Assembly: GCA_045615345.1 (NCBI GenBank)
Contig: JAZLER010000032.1
Coordinates: 1 to 64,000 of the forward strand
Direction: 5' to 3'
DNA: 64,000 nucleotides
From: Fumia sp045615345
GTDB lineage: Bacteria > Bacillota > Clostridia > Oscillospirales > Ruminococcaceae
Part shown: in pieces, positions 7,895 through 14,882 of the stretch
Layout of the letters: each line of letters begins with the position of its first letter
Position numbering within the stretch: the first letter of the stretch is position 1
Program-made: the position numbers and the translations under genes
Notes under the pieces: generated by a model
The model's database searches: none
What the model saw: the letters and a program-made list of their open reading frames with translations, nothing else
What the model was told of the DNA's origin: nothing

Positions 7895-9190
7895 ATGGAA
7901 ACTCAAAAATACGGATATAACAAATCCGAATACAAAAAGTTCTTATCAGGCGCATGGCGATATCTTATCCTTTTTTCACTCTTATACTGTGCACATTACT
8001 GCACACGCCTGAACATCGGCAACGCACAGGTTTATATGACCGAATTCACAAGTGAAAACATCGGACTTTTAAGCTCTGTCCTTTTCTGGAGTTATGGAGT
8101 GGGACATCTTATAAACGGCAGGCTCGGTGAAATTTTCGGTGTTCGCAGATTTATTATGTTATCGGTTATTCTGTCGGTTGTCTGCAATATTGTTATGGGA
8201 TTTCAGTCATCAATTATAGCAATGGCTATCGTCTGGGGATTTAACGGCTTCTTCCAGTCAATGGCATGGTCGCCGGGGATATCCTCTCTTACTGCTTGGT
8301 GGCCCGGTGACAAGCGTGGTTTTGCAACAGGATTTGCAAACGCCTTTTCGGGCTTCGGTCAGGTAGTGGCAACACTTATGGTAGCCCTTGGTTTTGTAGT
8401 TTTGCCAAATCTCGGCTGGCGTTCAGCATTCTTTGTACCCACTGTATTACCCATACTGATGCTTATTGTATACTGGATTTTTGCAAAATCAGGTCCCCGT
8501 GACATCGGACTTCCCGATTATACAGAAGAAGGCACAAAAGCTGACAATGAAGATGAAATGAAGAAGATTGTAAAGGAAAAAGGTGTCCTTTATCCTTTTT
8601 TCCATCTTCTTAAAAACCCGATATTCTTAGTATGGATTTTTGTTGTTTTCGCTTCGGGTGTTGCTCGTTACGGACTTGTAACCTGGATACCCAAATACCT
8701 CAACGAAACTACTGACCTTGGCGCTGTTGTCAGCCTTCTGACCTCAACCATTTTACCGATTGGTATGGGAATTGGTACCCTTGTTATTCCAACCCTTACC
8801 GATAAATTCTGCCCCAACAATCGTCTTTGGGCAGGTGTTGTAAGCGGTATTATATCCGCTCTATGCGTTGCAGGTGTTGCTTTTTTAAACCCCAATAACA
8901 GCTTCCAGTTTGCATTAATGCTCATCTGCCTTTTCCTTGCAGGTTTCTTCATCTATGCAATCAATGGTATTGTCTGGGCATATGCTGCCGATGTAGGCGG
9001 ACGCGTTTTCGCAAGCACTGCTTCGGGAATACTGGACTTTGCCGCTTATATGGGTGCCGCAATCCAGGCTACTGTTTACGGTTCTATCTTAGGCAATGGC
9101 AACTGGAACGCAGTATTTGTTTCAATATCCGCATTCTGCGCTGTCATAGCGATTGTAAGCCTCATAACATCACTTAAAAAGAAAGCATAA
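7895..9190 (+). CDS. MFS transporter, organophosphate:phosphate antiporter-like
   Basis: A 431-residue inner-membrane carrier with about 12 hydrophobic segments. The pieces HYCTRLNIG, NGRLGEIFGVR and the cytoplasmic SGPRDIGLPDY after TM6 resemble the GlpT/UhpT/UhpC branch, which exchanges sugar phosphates or glycerol phosphate for phosphate. The ATG at 7895 follows AGGAGG by seven bases; a longer frame upstream would start inside the promoter. Divergent transcription with the glycyl radical enzyme suggests it brings in or exports that enzyme's substrate or product. Substrate is not deducible. Confidence 0.85.
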   Translation: METQKYGYNKSEYKKFLSGAWRYLILFSLLYCAHYCTRLNIGNAQVYMTEFTSENIGLLSSVLFWSYGVGHLINGRLGEIFGVRRFIMLSVILSVVCNIVMGFQSSIIAMAIVWGFNGFFQSMAWSPGISSLTAWWPGDKRGFATGFANAFSGFGQVVATLMVALGFVVLPNLGWRSAFFVPTVLPILMLIVYWIFAKSGPRDIGLPDYTEEGTKADNEDEMKKIVKEKGVLYPFFHLLKNPIFLVWIFVVFASGVARYGLVTWIPKYLNETTDLGAVVSLLTSTILPIGMGIGTLVIPTLTDKFCPNNRLWAGVVSGIISALCVAGVAFLNPNNSFQFALMLICLFLAGFFIYAINGIVWAYAADVGGRVFASTASGILDFAAYMGAAIQATVYGSILGNGNWNAVFVSISAFCAVIAIVSLITSLKKKA

Positions 9191-9193
9191 AAC

Positions 9194-9228
9194 AAACCCC
9201 GTGAACTTTATGTTCACGGGGTTTTCTT
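9194..9228. terminator. bidirectional terminator
   Basis: A perfect 13-bp stem (AAACCCCGTGAAC with GTTCACGGGGTTT) lies between the convergent transporter and dehydrogenase genes. Confidence 0.9.
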
Positions 9229-10390
9229 ACATAGTAGTACTTGCATCGACAACTTTGTTGGTCACATTTTTCTTTATAAAAGTTGAAGTTTCGATGCGTT
9301 TATTAAGCTCTTCCAAAAACTTATTATCATCAATGGGAAGTGTTACCCAGTCATCTGTCCAGCTTGAAAGATAAGCCGCATTGGAAATTGAAAGGCTGTT
9401 GATACCATCAAAACCGGGGGAGATAAGTTTTTCTTTATTCTGTGCTGCCAGAACAAAGTTTTTAACCATTGCAATCTGACCTTCGTTAACGTCAAACGGT
9501 ACGGTAAACTCTTCGGTAGTATACTCGATGTCACCCCACGGGCAAGTAGTGGTTGAGTTATATTCTTCTTCTGTAATATCGTAGCTTGTGAGAGTAATTT
9601 TATCGTTTTCGTAAACAATCTTGCCCTTGTTACCTGCAATTTCAAGACGATTTGTACCGGGGAATTCAGAAACGCAGGTTATATAAGTAGCAGTAAGTCC
9701 GTTTTTATATTCCATATAGATGGTAGCCTCGTCCTCAACCTCTATATCACGCCTTTTGCCGAAATAACAAAAACCTCTGATACGGTCAGGCACACCGATA
9801 AACCACTGAACAAGGTCAAGCTGATGCGGATTCTGGTTCAAAAGTGTTCCTCCGCCTTCACCTTCCCAGGTTGCACGCCATCCACCCGAGTTATAGTAAG
9901 CCTGTGTACGGTACCATGTGGTGATTATCCAGGTAAGTCTTCTGGGTGTTCCGATTTTGCCATCGTCAATAAGCTCTTTTATTTTCTTAAAAGGCAAAAG
10001 CGATCTCATCATAAAATTAACCTGAAATTTTTTCTCGTTTTTTTTTGCAATTTCGTTAAGCTCACGGATATTTTTAGTGTAAACGCCCACGGGTTTTTCG
10101 CAGAAAACGTGAAGTCCTGCATTGAGTGCCTCCATAGAAATCGAGGGATGATCGTAATGAGGTGTAGCAACAATAACGCCATCAACAAGTCCCGAGTGAA
10201 TAAGGTCGTTGCTATCCTCAAAGAAAGAAACTTCCTCATCTTCAAATAAATGCTTGCAAGCAAGCATATGGTCAGGGTCGATATCACAAAGTGCTGTTAT
10301 CTTTATCATATCACCAAGTTCGTTTATGATATTTTTAATATGCACCGAACCCATACCGCCTACGCCGATTATACCAAGTCTGAATTTCAT
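9227..10390 (-). CDS. Gfo/Idh/MocA-family oxidoreductase
   Basis: A 387-residue NAD(P)-dependent dehydrogenase of sugars or cyclitols. The N-terminal Rossmann fold begins GIIGVGGMGSVH, and CEKPVG near residue 97 is the family's catalytic-lysine motif. The C-terminal substrate domain starts around residue 130. The gene is divergent from the AraC regulator at 10521, with overlapping control regions, so that regulator probably controls it. Its start, ATG at 10390, follows a GGAGAG-type site. Substrate unknown; a hexose, uronate or inositol derivative is typical. Confidence 0.88.
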   Translation of the reverse strand: MKFRLGIIGVGGMGSVHIKNIINELGDMIKITALCDIDPDHMLACKHLFEDEEVSFFEDSNDLIHSGLVDGVIVATPHYDHPSISMEALNAGLHVFCEKPVGVYTKNIRELNEIAKKNEKKFQVNFMMRSLLPFKKIKELIDDGKIGTPRRLTWIITTWYRTQAYYNSGGWRATWEGEGGGTLLNQNPHQLDLVQWFIGVPDRIRGFCYFGKRRDIEVEDEATIYMEYKNGLTATYITCVSEFPGTNRLEIAGNKGKIVYENDKITLTSYDITEEEYNSTTTCPWGDIEYTTEEFTVPFDVNEGQIAMVKNFVLAAQNKEKLISPGFDGINSLSISNAAYLSSWTDDWVTLPIDDNKFLEELNKRIETSTFIKKNVTNKVVDASTTM

Positions 10391-10421
10391 AAAACTCTCT
10401 CCTTTTCAAAGGTATACTTAC

Positions 10422-10449
10422 ATTATAATCGTTTTATTTGCTATGTAAA
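10422..10449 (-). promoter_or_regulatory. promoter of Gfo/Idh/MocA gene
   Basis: Leftward TTTACA (10449-10444) and TATAAT (10427-10422) with a 16-base spacer. Confidence 0.6.
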
Positions 10450-10471
10450 TTGTAAAAAGTGGATATTTATA

Positions 10472-10500
10472 TTGCAAATAGTCCACAATTGTGTTACTAT
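10472..10500 (+). promoter_or_regulatory. promoter of AraC-family gene
   Basis: TTGCAA at 10472-10477 and TACTAT at 10495-10500 are 17 bases apart; the gene starts 20 bases downstream. Confidence 0.65.
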
Positions 10501-10520
10501 TTAAAAAAAGGAGGAGTTTT

Positions 10521-11360
10521 ATGAAAACACAAATGGTATGTGACTTCAGGAGTGATAATATCGCTTACAACCATGTTATACACACAGAAATTGAACCATA
10601 TGTTATTGAGCCGCACTGCCACGATATTTTTGAAATTATATACCTTAAGAACGGCGACCTTACCTATAACATCGAGGGCAAAAGGTATCACATCAAGAAA
10701 AACAATGTTATTTTGGCAAAACCTTTTCTCATCCATTCGATAAATGTAAATTCTCCCGAAATTTATGACCGCCACGCATTTTTGTTTGAAAACAGCCTTG
10801 TCAAAGACACGGTTTTCGACAGACTTTCGCCCGAGATGAATGTCATAAACTTAACCAATTATCCTGAAATACTTAAAATTTTCACGAAGGCAGATTTTTA
10901 CTCTCAACATTTTAAAGGCGATGAGCTTAAAAATATTCTCTCAAACATCGTAGAAGAAATTATTTATAACATCATTATAGTTTTAGAAAACTTTTCCCAG
11001 AACAATATCAACGGAAATTATTCAGCAAATCCCGTAATCGCTTCTGCCGTTGAATTTATAAATGACAATATAGCAGAACCTTTCAATATCGAAGATATCT
11101 GCAAAAAGCTTTTTATATCAAAAAGCCACCTGCACGGACTTTTTTCAAAGCATATGCAGACAACTCCCCAGAAATATATAGCCGAAAAGCGTTTACTTAT
11201 GGCTCAAAAAGAGATAAGAAACCTCAAAAAACCTACCGATATTTATAATAAATGCGGATTTTATGATTACTCCTCATTCTATCGAGCTTATAAAAAATAT
11301 TTCGGCTATCCTCCTTCCGAGGAGTTAGACCACGAAATTGTCCGCGTTATTGAGTTTTAG
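10521..11360 (+). CDS. AraC-family transcriptional regulator
   Basis: A 279-residue regulator. Residues 20-110 form a cupin-like sensor domain (EPHCHDIFEIIYL, GKRYHIKKNNVILAKP), and the last 100 residues are the double helix-turn-helix with the usual FSKHMQTTPQKYI and the signature GFYDYSSFYRAYKKYFGYPP. The start at 10521 follows AAGGAGGAG. Cupin-AraC proteins of this kind sense sugars and activate catabolic genes in Firmicutes; the divergent dehydrogenase gene is the likeliest target. Confidence 0.88.
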   Translation: MKTQMVCDFRSDNIAYNHVIHTEIEPYVIEPHCHDIFEIIYLKNGDLTYNIEGKRYHIKKNNVILAKPFLIHSINVNSPEIYDRHAFLFENSLVKDTVFDRLSPEMNVINLTNYPEILKIFTKADFYSQHFKGDELKNILSNIVEEIIYNIIIVLENFSQNNINGNYSANPVIASAVEFINDNIAEPFNIEDICKKLFISKSHLHGLFSKHMQTTPQKYIAEKRLLMAQKEIRNLKKPTDIYNKCGFYDYSSFYRAYKKYFGYPPSEELDHEIVRVIEF

Positions 11361-11361
11361 C

Positions 11362-11376
11362 CTTGTCAACGACAAG
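11362..11376. promoter_or_regulatory. palindrome upstream of HTH-desulfoferrodoxin gene
   Basis: CTTGTC-AAC-GACAAG is a perfect 6-bp inverted repeat starting two bases after the AraC stop and ending five bases before a -35 box. It is a candidate operator for the HTH protein encoded next. Confidence 0.45.
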
Positions 11377-11380
11377 TAGG

Positions 11381-11409
11381 TTGTGGTTTTTATAACAACA
11401 TAGTATAAT
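11381..11409 (+). promoter_or_regulatory. promoter of HTH-desulfoferrodoxin gene
   Basis: TTGTGG at 11381-11386 and TATAAT at 11404-11409 with 17 bases between them. Confidence 0.6.
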
Positions 11410-11427
11410 TTCCCTGAGGTGATAAAA

Positions 11428-12012
11428 ATGGACAACTATATAACAGGCTCCACCATCAAACGCTTGCGAGAGGCAAAAGGAATAACTCAGGAACAACTCG
11501 GAGAAATGATAGGTGTCAGTTCCAAGGCCGTTTCAAAATGGGAAACAGCCAAAGGGTTACCTGACATTACCCTGCTTGAGCCACTTGCGGAAGCACTTTC
11601 GGTTTCGGTTATGGAGCTTATGTCGGGCAATACAGTCATCAACAAAAATGTGGCTTCAAATATGTTAAGGTCAAAATTCTATGTCTGCCCCGTATGCGGC
11701 AATATCATACATTCAACGGGAGAAACTGTTGTCAGCTGTTGCGGAATTACCCTCCCTCCCCTTGAGGCAGAGGAAGCTGATGCAGGCCACCAAATCACCA
11801 TAGAAATAGTTGAGGATGAAAAATTTGTAACCATTCACCACGATATGACAAAGGAGCATTTTATTTCCTTTATGGCGTGCGTGACTCCCGATAAGATGGA
11901 TTTCAAAAAGCTCTACCCTGAGGGGAACGCCGAAACCCGTTTTAATCCCAGAGGTCACGGATATATTTATTTTTACTGCAACAAACACGGCCTTATGAAG
12001 ATAAAAATATAA
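11428..12012 (+). CDS. XRE-type HTH domain fused to desulfoferrodoxin-like domain
   Basis: A 194-residue two-part protein. Residues 1-70 are an XRE helix-turn-helix (ITQEQLGEMIGVSSKAVSKW). From about residue 80 it reads like a whole desulfoferrodoxin: a rubredoxin-like iron site with CPVCG and SCCG, then a superoxide-reductase-like site with a His in AGHQITIE, two in HDMTKEH, and Cys and His in CNKHG. All five ligands of the SOR iron centre can be matched; the Glu-Lys normally before the first His is not obvious. The start at 11428 follows TGAGGTG. A redox- or superoxide-sensing regulator is a natural reading, but no target is shown. From memory similar fusions are common in Clostridia and remain uncharacterised. 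Confidence 0.85.
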   Translation: MDNYITGSTIKRLREAKGITQEQLGEMIGVSSKAVSKWETAKGLPDITLLEPLAEALSVSVMELMSGNTVINKNVASNMLRSKFYVCPVCGNIIHSTGETVVSCCGITLPPLEAEEADAGHQITIEIVEDEKFVTIHHDMTKEHFISFMACVTPDKMDFKKLYPEGNAETRFNPRGHGYIYFYCNKHGLMKIKI

Positions 12013-12013
12013 C

Positions 12014-12040
12014 AAAAGCCCATCGGAAGATGGGCTTTTT
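12014..12040 (+). terminator. terminator of HTH-desulfoferrodoxin gene
   Basis: AAAAGCCCATC pairs with GATGGGCTTTT around GGAA, followed by T. Confidence 0.88.
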
Positions 12041-12048
12041 AAAATCCG

Positions 12049-12076
12049 TTTTATCGGACAGTTCTTGTTTTATAAT
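12049..12076 (+). promoter_or_regulatory. shared promoter-like motif, copy 2
   Basis: TTTTATCGGACAG at 12049-12061, nine bases, then TATAAT at 12071-12076. It matches the arrangement at 5328-5355 base for base in the motif and in the spacing. Confidence 0.55.
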
Positions 12077-12122
12077 GAATATAACAAGAAAATAATTCAA
12101 TTTGTAAACGGAGTGTTGTTTT

Positions 12123-12308
12123 ATGAGTTATAAAAAACCACCTTTTTTCCTGTTGAGAGGTCCCGGAATAACAGTTGTAATCATAACAGTCATAGTGGCT
12201 TTAGGATGCCTTTTTTCCGGCTACGGATTCGATGCGGCATGGAATGCACTTGAATTGGGATTTATTCTCCTTTGTTTTGTACAATGGATAACCGAAGATT
12301 ACCGTTAA
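12123..12308 (+). CDS. small membrane protein
   Basis: A 61-residue protein with one or two hydrophobic segments (GITVVIITVIVALGCLFSGYG and LGFILLCFVQW) and a short polar end. The ATG at 12123 follows CGGAG by eight bases, and a TATAAT box lies about 45 bases upstream. Not a family I recognise. It sits alone between the desulfoferrodoxin-type regulator and the repeat-rich island, and shares a promoter-like motif with the small gene at 5346. Confidence 0.6.
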   Translation: MSYKKPPFFLLRGPGITVVIITVIVALGCLFSGYGFDAAWNALELGFILLCFVQWITEDYR

Positions 12309-12500
12309 AAACCAAAAAACGGTCTGTAATTCGTGAAATTGTGATTTTTTGTAAAAATCATTAAATTTTCTCTGTTTTGCACATATTATAGTCTTGCTCA
12401 AGATTTTCAAATTATTAATATTCCACAATTTTTTCGCAGTTTTCATTTTCCCCTTTTATAAAAATTCCCTTTAAAATCATCATTTTGAGGGGATTTTTAC
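12309..12500. other. AT-rich spacer without recognisable genes
   Basis: About 190 bases of low-GC sequence with no open frame of note on either strand and no clear promoter or hairpin. It leads abruptly into the GC-rich repeat block that follows. Confidence 0.5.
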
Positions 12501-12572
12501 CGTTTTTGCCTGTACTTTTGCGGAGCTGGGTCCCCCCTTTCGGATATATAGTGGGCAGGGGACACTGTTGTC

Positions 12573-12656
12573 ACCTTATAAGCAGTCACGGAACGGCTTA
12601 ACGCCTTTGAGGGTGAGCCGTTAAGACTGTGGCAACCTTATAAGCAAACACGGAAC
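12573..12656 (+). repeat. 22-base direct repeat pair, period 62
   Basis: Positions 12573-12594 and 12635-12656 both read ACCTTATAAGC, two variable bases, then ACACGGAAC or TCACGGAAC; only two central bases differ. Similarity extends some nine bases upstream. Confidence 0.75.
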
Positions 12657-12699
12657 TGACCGACTGCCCACGCACACCACCACCGACTTTTAGGGGGGG

Positions 12700-12805
12700 T
12701 GCGGTTAAGGGTGAACGGACGGACAGACCGCACCGCATACGCACCGCAAGAGGATACTTGTACCTTTGCGGTTAAGGGTGTACGGAACGGAAAGACCGCA
12801 CCGCA
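12700..12805 (+). repeat. 38-base direct repeat pair, period 67
   Basis: Copies at 12700-12737 and 12767-12805 share TGCGGTTAAGGGTG at the left and AGACCGCACCGCA at the right with small differences between. Each copy can fold through TGCGGT and ACCGCA. Confidence 0.75.
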
Positions 12806-12942
12806 ACCACTGCGCAAAGGTTAGTGAACTACACCCTTTGCGGACAGGGAAGTGAAGCAAATTACAAGTCAACCGCATTTACGGCAAAGGAGGTGAAAGG
12901 CACCGTAAAGCAACAAATAAAATTAAAAGGAGAAGTAAAACT

Positions 12943-13338
12943 ATGAATTTTTATGATTTTGTTACAGATCAAGAACAAGAATTTGCAGATGCCTGTGTAG
13001 AAGCTTTTGGAGAAAGCTTGCTCGAAGAAGAAAACAAAGATGCGATGGTTAACCCATCCAGAGTAAAATTGGTGTTATATCTTTATAAAGCTTTAAAATC
13101 GGTATTTAAAGGGACCGGTGTTGAAGTTAGCTATAAGATGTACGAACCGATTAAAAGTATGGGTTATGTAATCGTTGAAGGTAAAAACATTTCGTTTAAA
13201 GATCCGAAGGTTTTCTTTGAAGCAGTAGAGCTGTGTGACAATTTTGATGTCTGCCCAAGAACAGATGGTACTGTTGAGATAAACTTCACATTTCACGGTC
13301 TGACAACAACAATTGACAAAAAACAGGAGGAATGTTAA
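12943..13338 (+). CDS. hypothetical protein A of accessory island
   Basis: A 131-residue acidic protein with a helical N-terminal half (VKLVLYLYKALKSVF) and a beta-rich C-terminal half ending VEINFTFHGL. The start follows AAAGGAGAAG. It is not a family I recognise. Its second half lines up with that of the next gene: K-A-L/I, then G-V and S-Y, a central I-K-M, then F, A, F-D, and a closing I-N-F. I infer that the two are diverged paralogues. It is the first gene after the structured block, so the two may be transcribed together. Confidence 0.7.
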   Translation: MNFYDFVTDQEQEFADACVEAFGESLLEEENKDAMVNPSRVKLVLYLYKALKSVFKGTGVEVSYKMYEPIKSMGYVIVEGKNISFKDPKVFFEAVELCDNFDVCPRTDGTVEINFTFHGLTTTIDKKQEEC

Positions 13339-13339
13339 A

Positions 13340-13690
13340 ATGAGTTTTGTTAAATGTTTTGATGTGGTTTCTATGGTTTGCGAAGAAGCAACCAGACAAT
13401 TTGCACCACTTTTTAAATTGAATGAGGAGAACTACTCCATACTCGAAGAATATTGTAAGGCGATCGATATGATTGCTAAGGAGTCGGGCGGAGTTTCATA
13501 TGATGTAGAAGTTCACGATATTAAAATGACGATCTCTATAACATTAGAATGTGAGTGTATGATTGTTGATAGCGATAAACATCCCTTTTTGCCATTGGCA
13601 GAACGAGCAATTTCTTTTGATTTTTCTGTTTCTGAAAGTGGAAGATTGAATATAAACTTTGTATTCCCTCCTGTTTGGGATAAAGTATAG
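13340..13690 (+). CDS. hypothetical protein B of accessory island
   Basis: A 116-residue acidic protein with the same helix-then-strand pattern as protein A (EEYCKAIDMIAKESGGVSYD early, RLNINFVFPP at the end). The ATG at 13340 follows CAGGAGG, one base after the stop of the preceding gene, so the pair is co-transcribed. Codon use is looser than in the core genes of the window. No known domain recognised. Confidence 0.7.
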   Translation: MSFVKCFDVVSMVCEEATRQFAPLFKLNEENYSILEEYCKAIDMIAKESGGVSYDVEVHDIKMTISITLECECMIVDSDKHPFLPLAERAISFDFSVSESGRLNINFVFPPVWDKV

Positions 13691-13699
13691 GAGGATTTG

Positions 13700-13930
13700 A
13701 TGAACGATAAGAGAAGAAAAAGATTGTCTGAAGCAAGTAGCTTATTGTCCAGAGCATCAGATATAATTTCTGATGTGATAGACGAAGAGCAGGATTGCTT
13801 AGATAATATGCCTGAGAATTTACAGTACAGCGACAGATATGAAAGTATGGAGGCTGCTATAGACAGGCTTAATGATGCTCTTAGTGAGTTGGCTAGTGTA
13901 GAGGATAGTTTATCGGAAGCGAGGGGATAA
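13700..13930 (+). CDS. small coiled-coil protein of accessory island
   Basis: A 76-residue, highly charged, helical protein (LSEASSLLSRASDIISDVIDEEQ, then MEAAIDRLNDALSELASVEDSL in two stretches) likely to form a helical hairpin or coiled coil. The ATG follows AGGAGG by about five bases, nine bases after the preceding stop. Small helical proteins of similar appearance occur in phages and plasmids, but I cannot give a function. Confidence 0.7.
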   Translation: MNDKRRKRLSEASSLLSRASDIISDVIDEEQDCLDNMPENLQYSDRYESMEAAIDRLNDALSELASVEDSLSEARG

Positions 13931-13933
13931 GTT

Positions 13934-14683
13934 GTGGGAGCGTTATTCTTTTTGATTATAGTTGGAATTGTTTTTTCTGGTAGATTTATAGGTGACAGAG
14001 CCAGTTCATTCGATTTGGCTCAGAAGGAAAAGAGAGAAAAGGAAATTCTGTGTGTAATATCGTGTAACAATCGTATCGGAGGTACTGGGTGTAAAATACC
14101 CCCACCAACGACATCCGAAGAGCGATGGGAAATGATTGAATCGGTCAAAAACGATTTAGTATATATCTTCGGAGAGGACTGGAAAATATTTTTTAATGAA
14201 GAATACGGTGTTTATCTGAAACCTGATATAACAAACTCGTTTAGAAGCCCTTGGGGAATAGCGTATGAAGTTTGGTTGTCTTCAAAAGGCTATGTAGACC
14301 AAACGATCCGTCCCAAAAATGAGTATGATATTAACGCTGCCTCTTGTGGCATAGATCTATTATACCCATCACAGGAAGTTGATAACGAACGCCCCGCTTA
14401 TATTCGGTCAATTCTAGCCCAAAACGGTTTCTTATCTTCAACTAAAACACACAAACCTTTAGTTACCCATGAAGACGGGTGTAATATCAGGATAAGAGCT
14501 TGTAAAGTTATTGAAAGAAATTTAAAAAATATGCACCCAGACTTATCAAAAGAATTAACGTTGTTACAATACCGAGAACCAAATGGTGAATGGAGTATGC
14601 TAGACAAATTGTTAGTATGGAAATTTGACCCAATTTTAGGCGATAGTAAAAATTGTATACGCATATGGAGTGCTCTGAAATAA
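13934..14683 (+). CDS. membrane-anchored hypothetical protein of accessory island
   Basis: A 249-residue protein beginning with GTG at 13934 after GAGGGG. The first 18 residues form a hydrophobic segment (ALFFLIIVGIVFSG), so it is probably anchored with the rest either side of the membrane. The remainder has several Cys, Trp and Tyr residues but no motif I know. It lies three bases after the coiled-coil gene and ends the four-gene operon. AT-rich codon use and lack of core homology point to horizontal transfer. Confidence 0.65.
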   Translation: MGALFFLIIVGIVFSGRFIGDRASSFDLAQKEKREKEILCVISCNNRIGGTGCKIPPPTTSEERWEMIESVKNDLVYIFGEDWKIFFNEEYGVYLKPDITNSFRSPWGIAYEVWLSSKGYVDQTIRPKNEYDINAASCGIDLLYPSQEVDNERPAYIRSILAQNGFLSSTKTHKPLVTHEDGCNIRIRACKVIERNLKNMHPDLSKELTLLQYREPNGEWSMLDKLLVWKFDPILGDSKNCIRIWSALK

Positions 14684-14767
14684 ACTATACTGCCAAATAT
14701 TTCTTGTTGACAATTCAAAAAAGTCGTGTTATCGTATAAATAGAACAAAAGTTTACCATGAAATGGA

Positions 14768-14800
14768 AGACGGCTCTCCCCGCCAAGAGATAAGCCGTCT
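14768..14800 (+). terminator. hairpin after accessory operon
   Basis: AGACGGCT and AGCCGTCT pair, with an inner CTC/GAG pair. No T run follows, so it is only a possible terminator or RNA processing site. Confidence 0.4.
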
Positions 14801-14848
14801 ACATAAGTCGGAGCAGATGGAAATTAACCCACTCCATAATTCAAACAA

Positions 14849-14880
14849 AAAGCAAGAGTGATTTTCACTCTTGCTTTAAT
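14849..14880 (-). terminator. terminator of VanY-type gene
   Basis: AAAGCAAGAGTGA and TCACTCTTGCTTT form a 13-bp stem with loop TTT; T-rich when read leftward. Confidence 0.82.
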
Positions 14881-14882
14881 TT

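Larger units (their letters stand above)
12530..12910 (+). ncRNA. candidate structured non-coding RNA or repeat element
   Basis: A GC-rich block of about 380 bases in AT-rich surroundings. GTGGGCAG (12551-12558) and CTGCCCAC (12664-12671) close a domain that holds two copies of a 22-base repeat (12573-12594, 12635-12656) around a hairpin AACGGCT/AGCCGTT (12592-12598, 12616-12622). A second repeat of about 38 bases occurs at 12700-12737 and 12767-12805, each with TGCGGT able to pair with ACCGCA. CCTTTGCG (12763-12770 and 12835-12842) can pair with CGCAAAGG (12813-12820) in two ways. The block ends with a hairpin at 12878-12909 that shows a perfect Shine-Dalgarno in its loop. The coding potential is poor. 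A structured RNA read with the following genes is my favoured view; a DNA repeat element is the alternative. Confidence 0.5.

Noticed and set aside
12573..12805. Direct repeats as a CRISPR array
   Set aside because: Only two copies of each of two unrelated repeats, unequal spacing, no cas genes.
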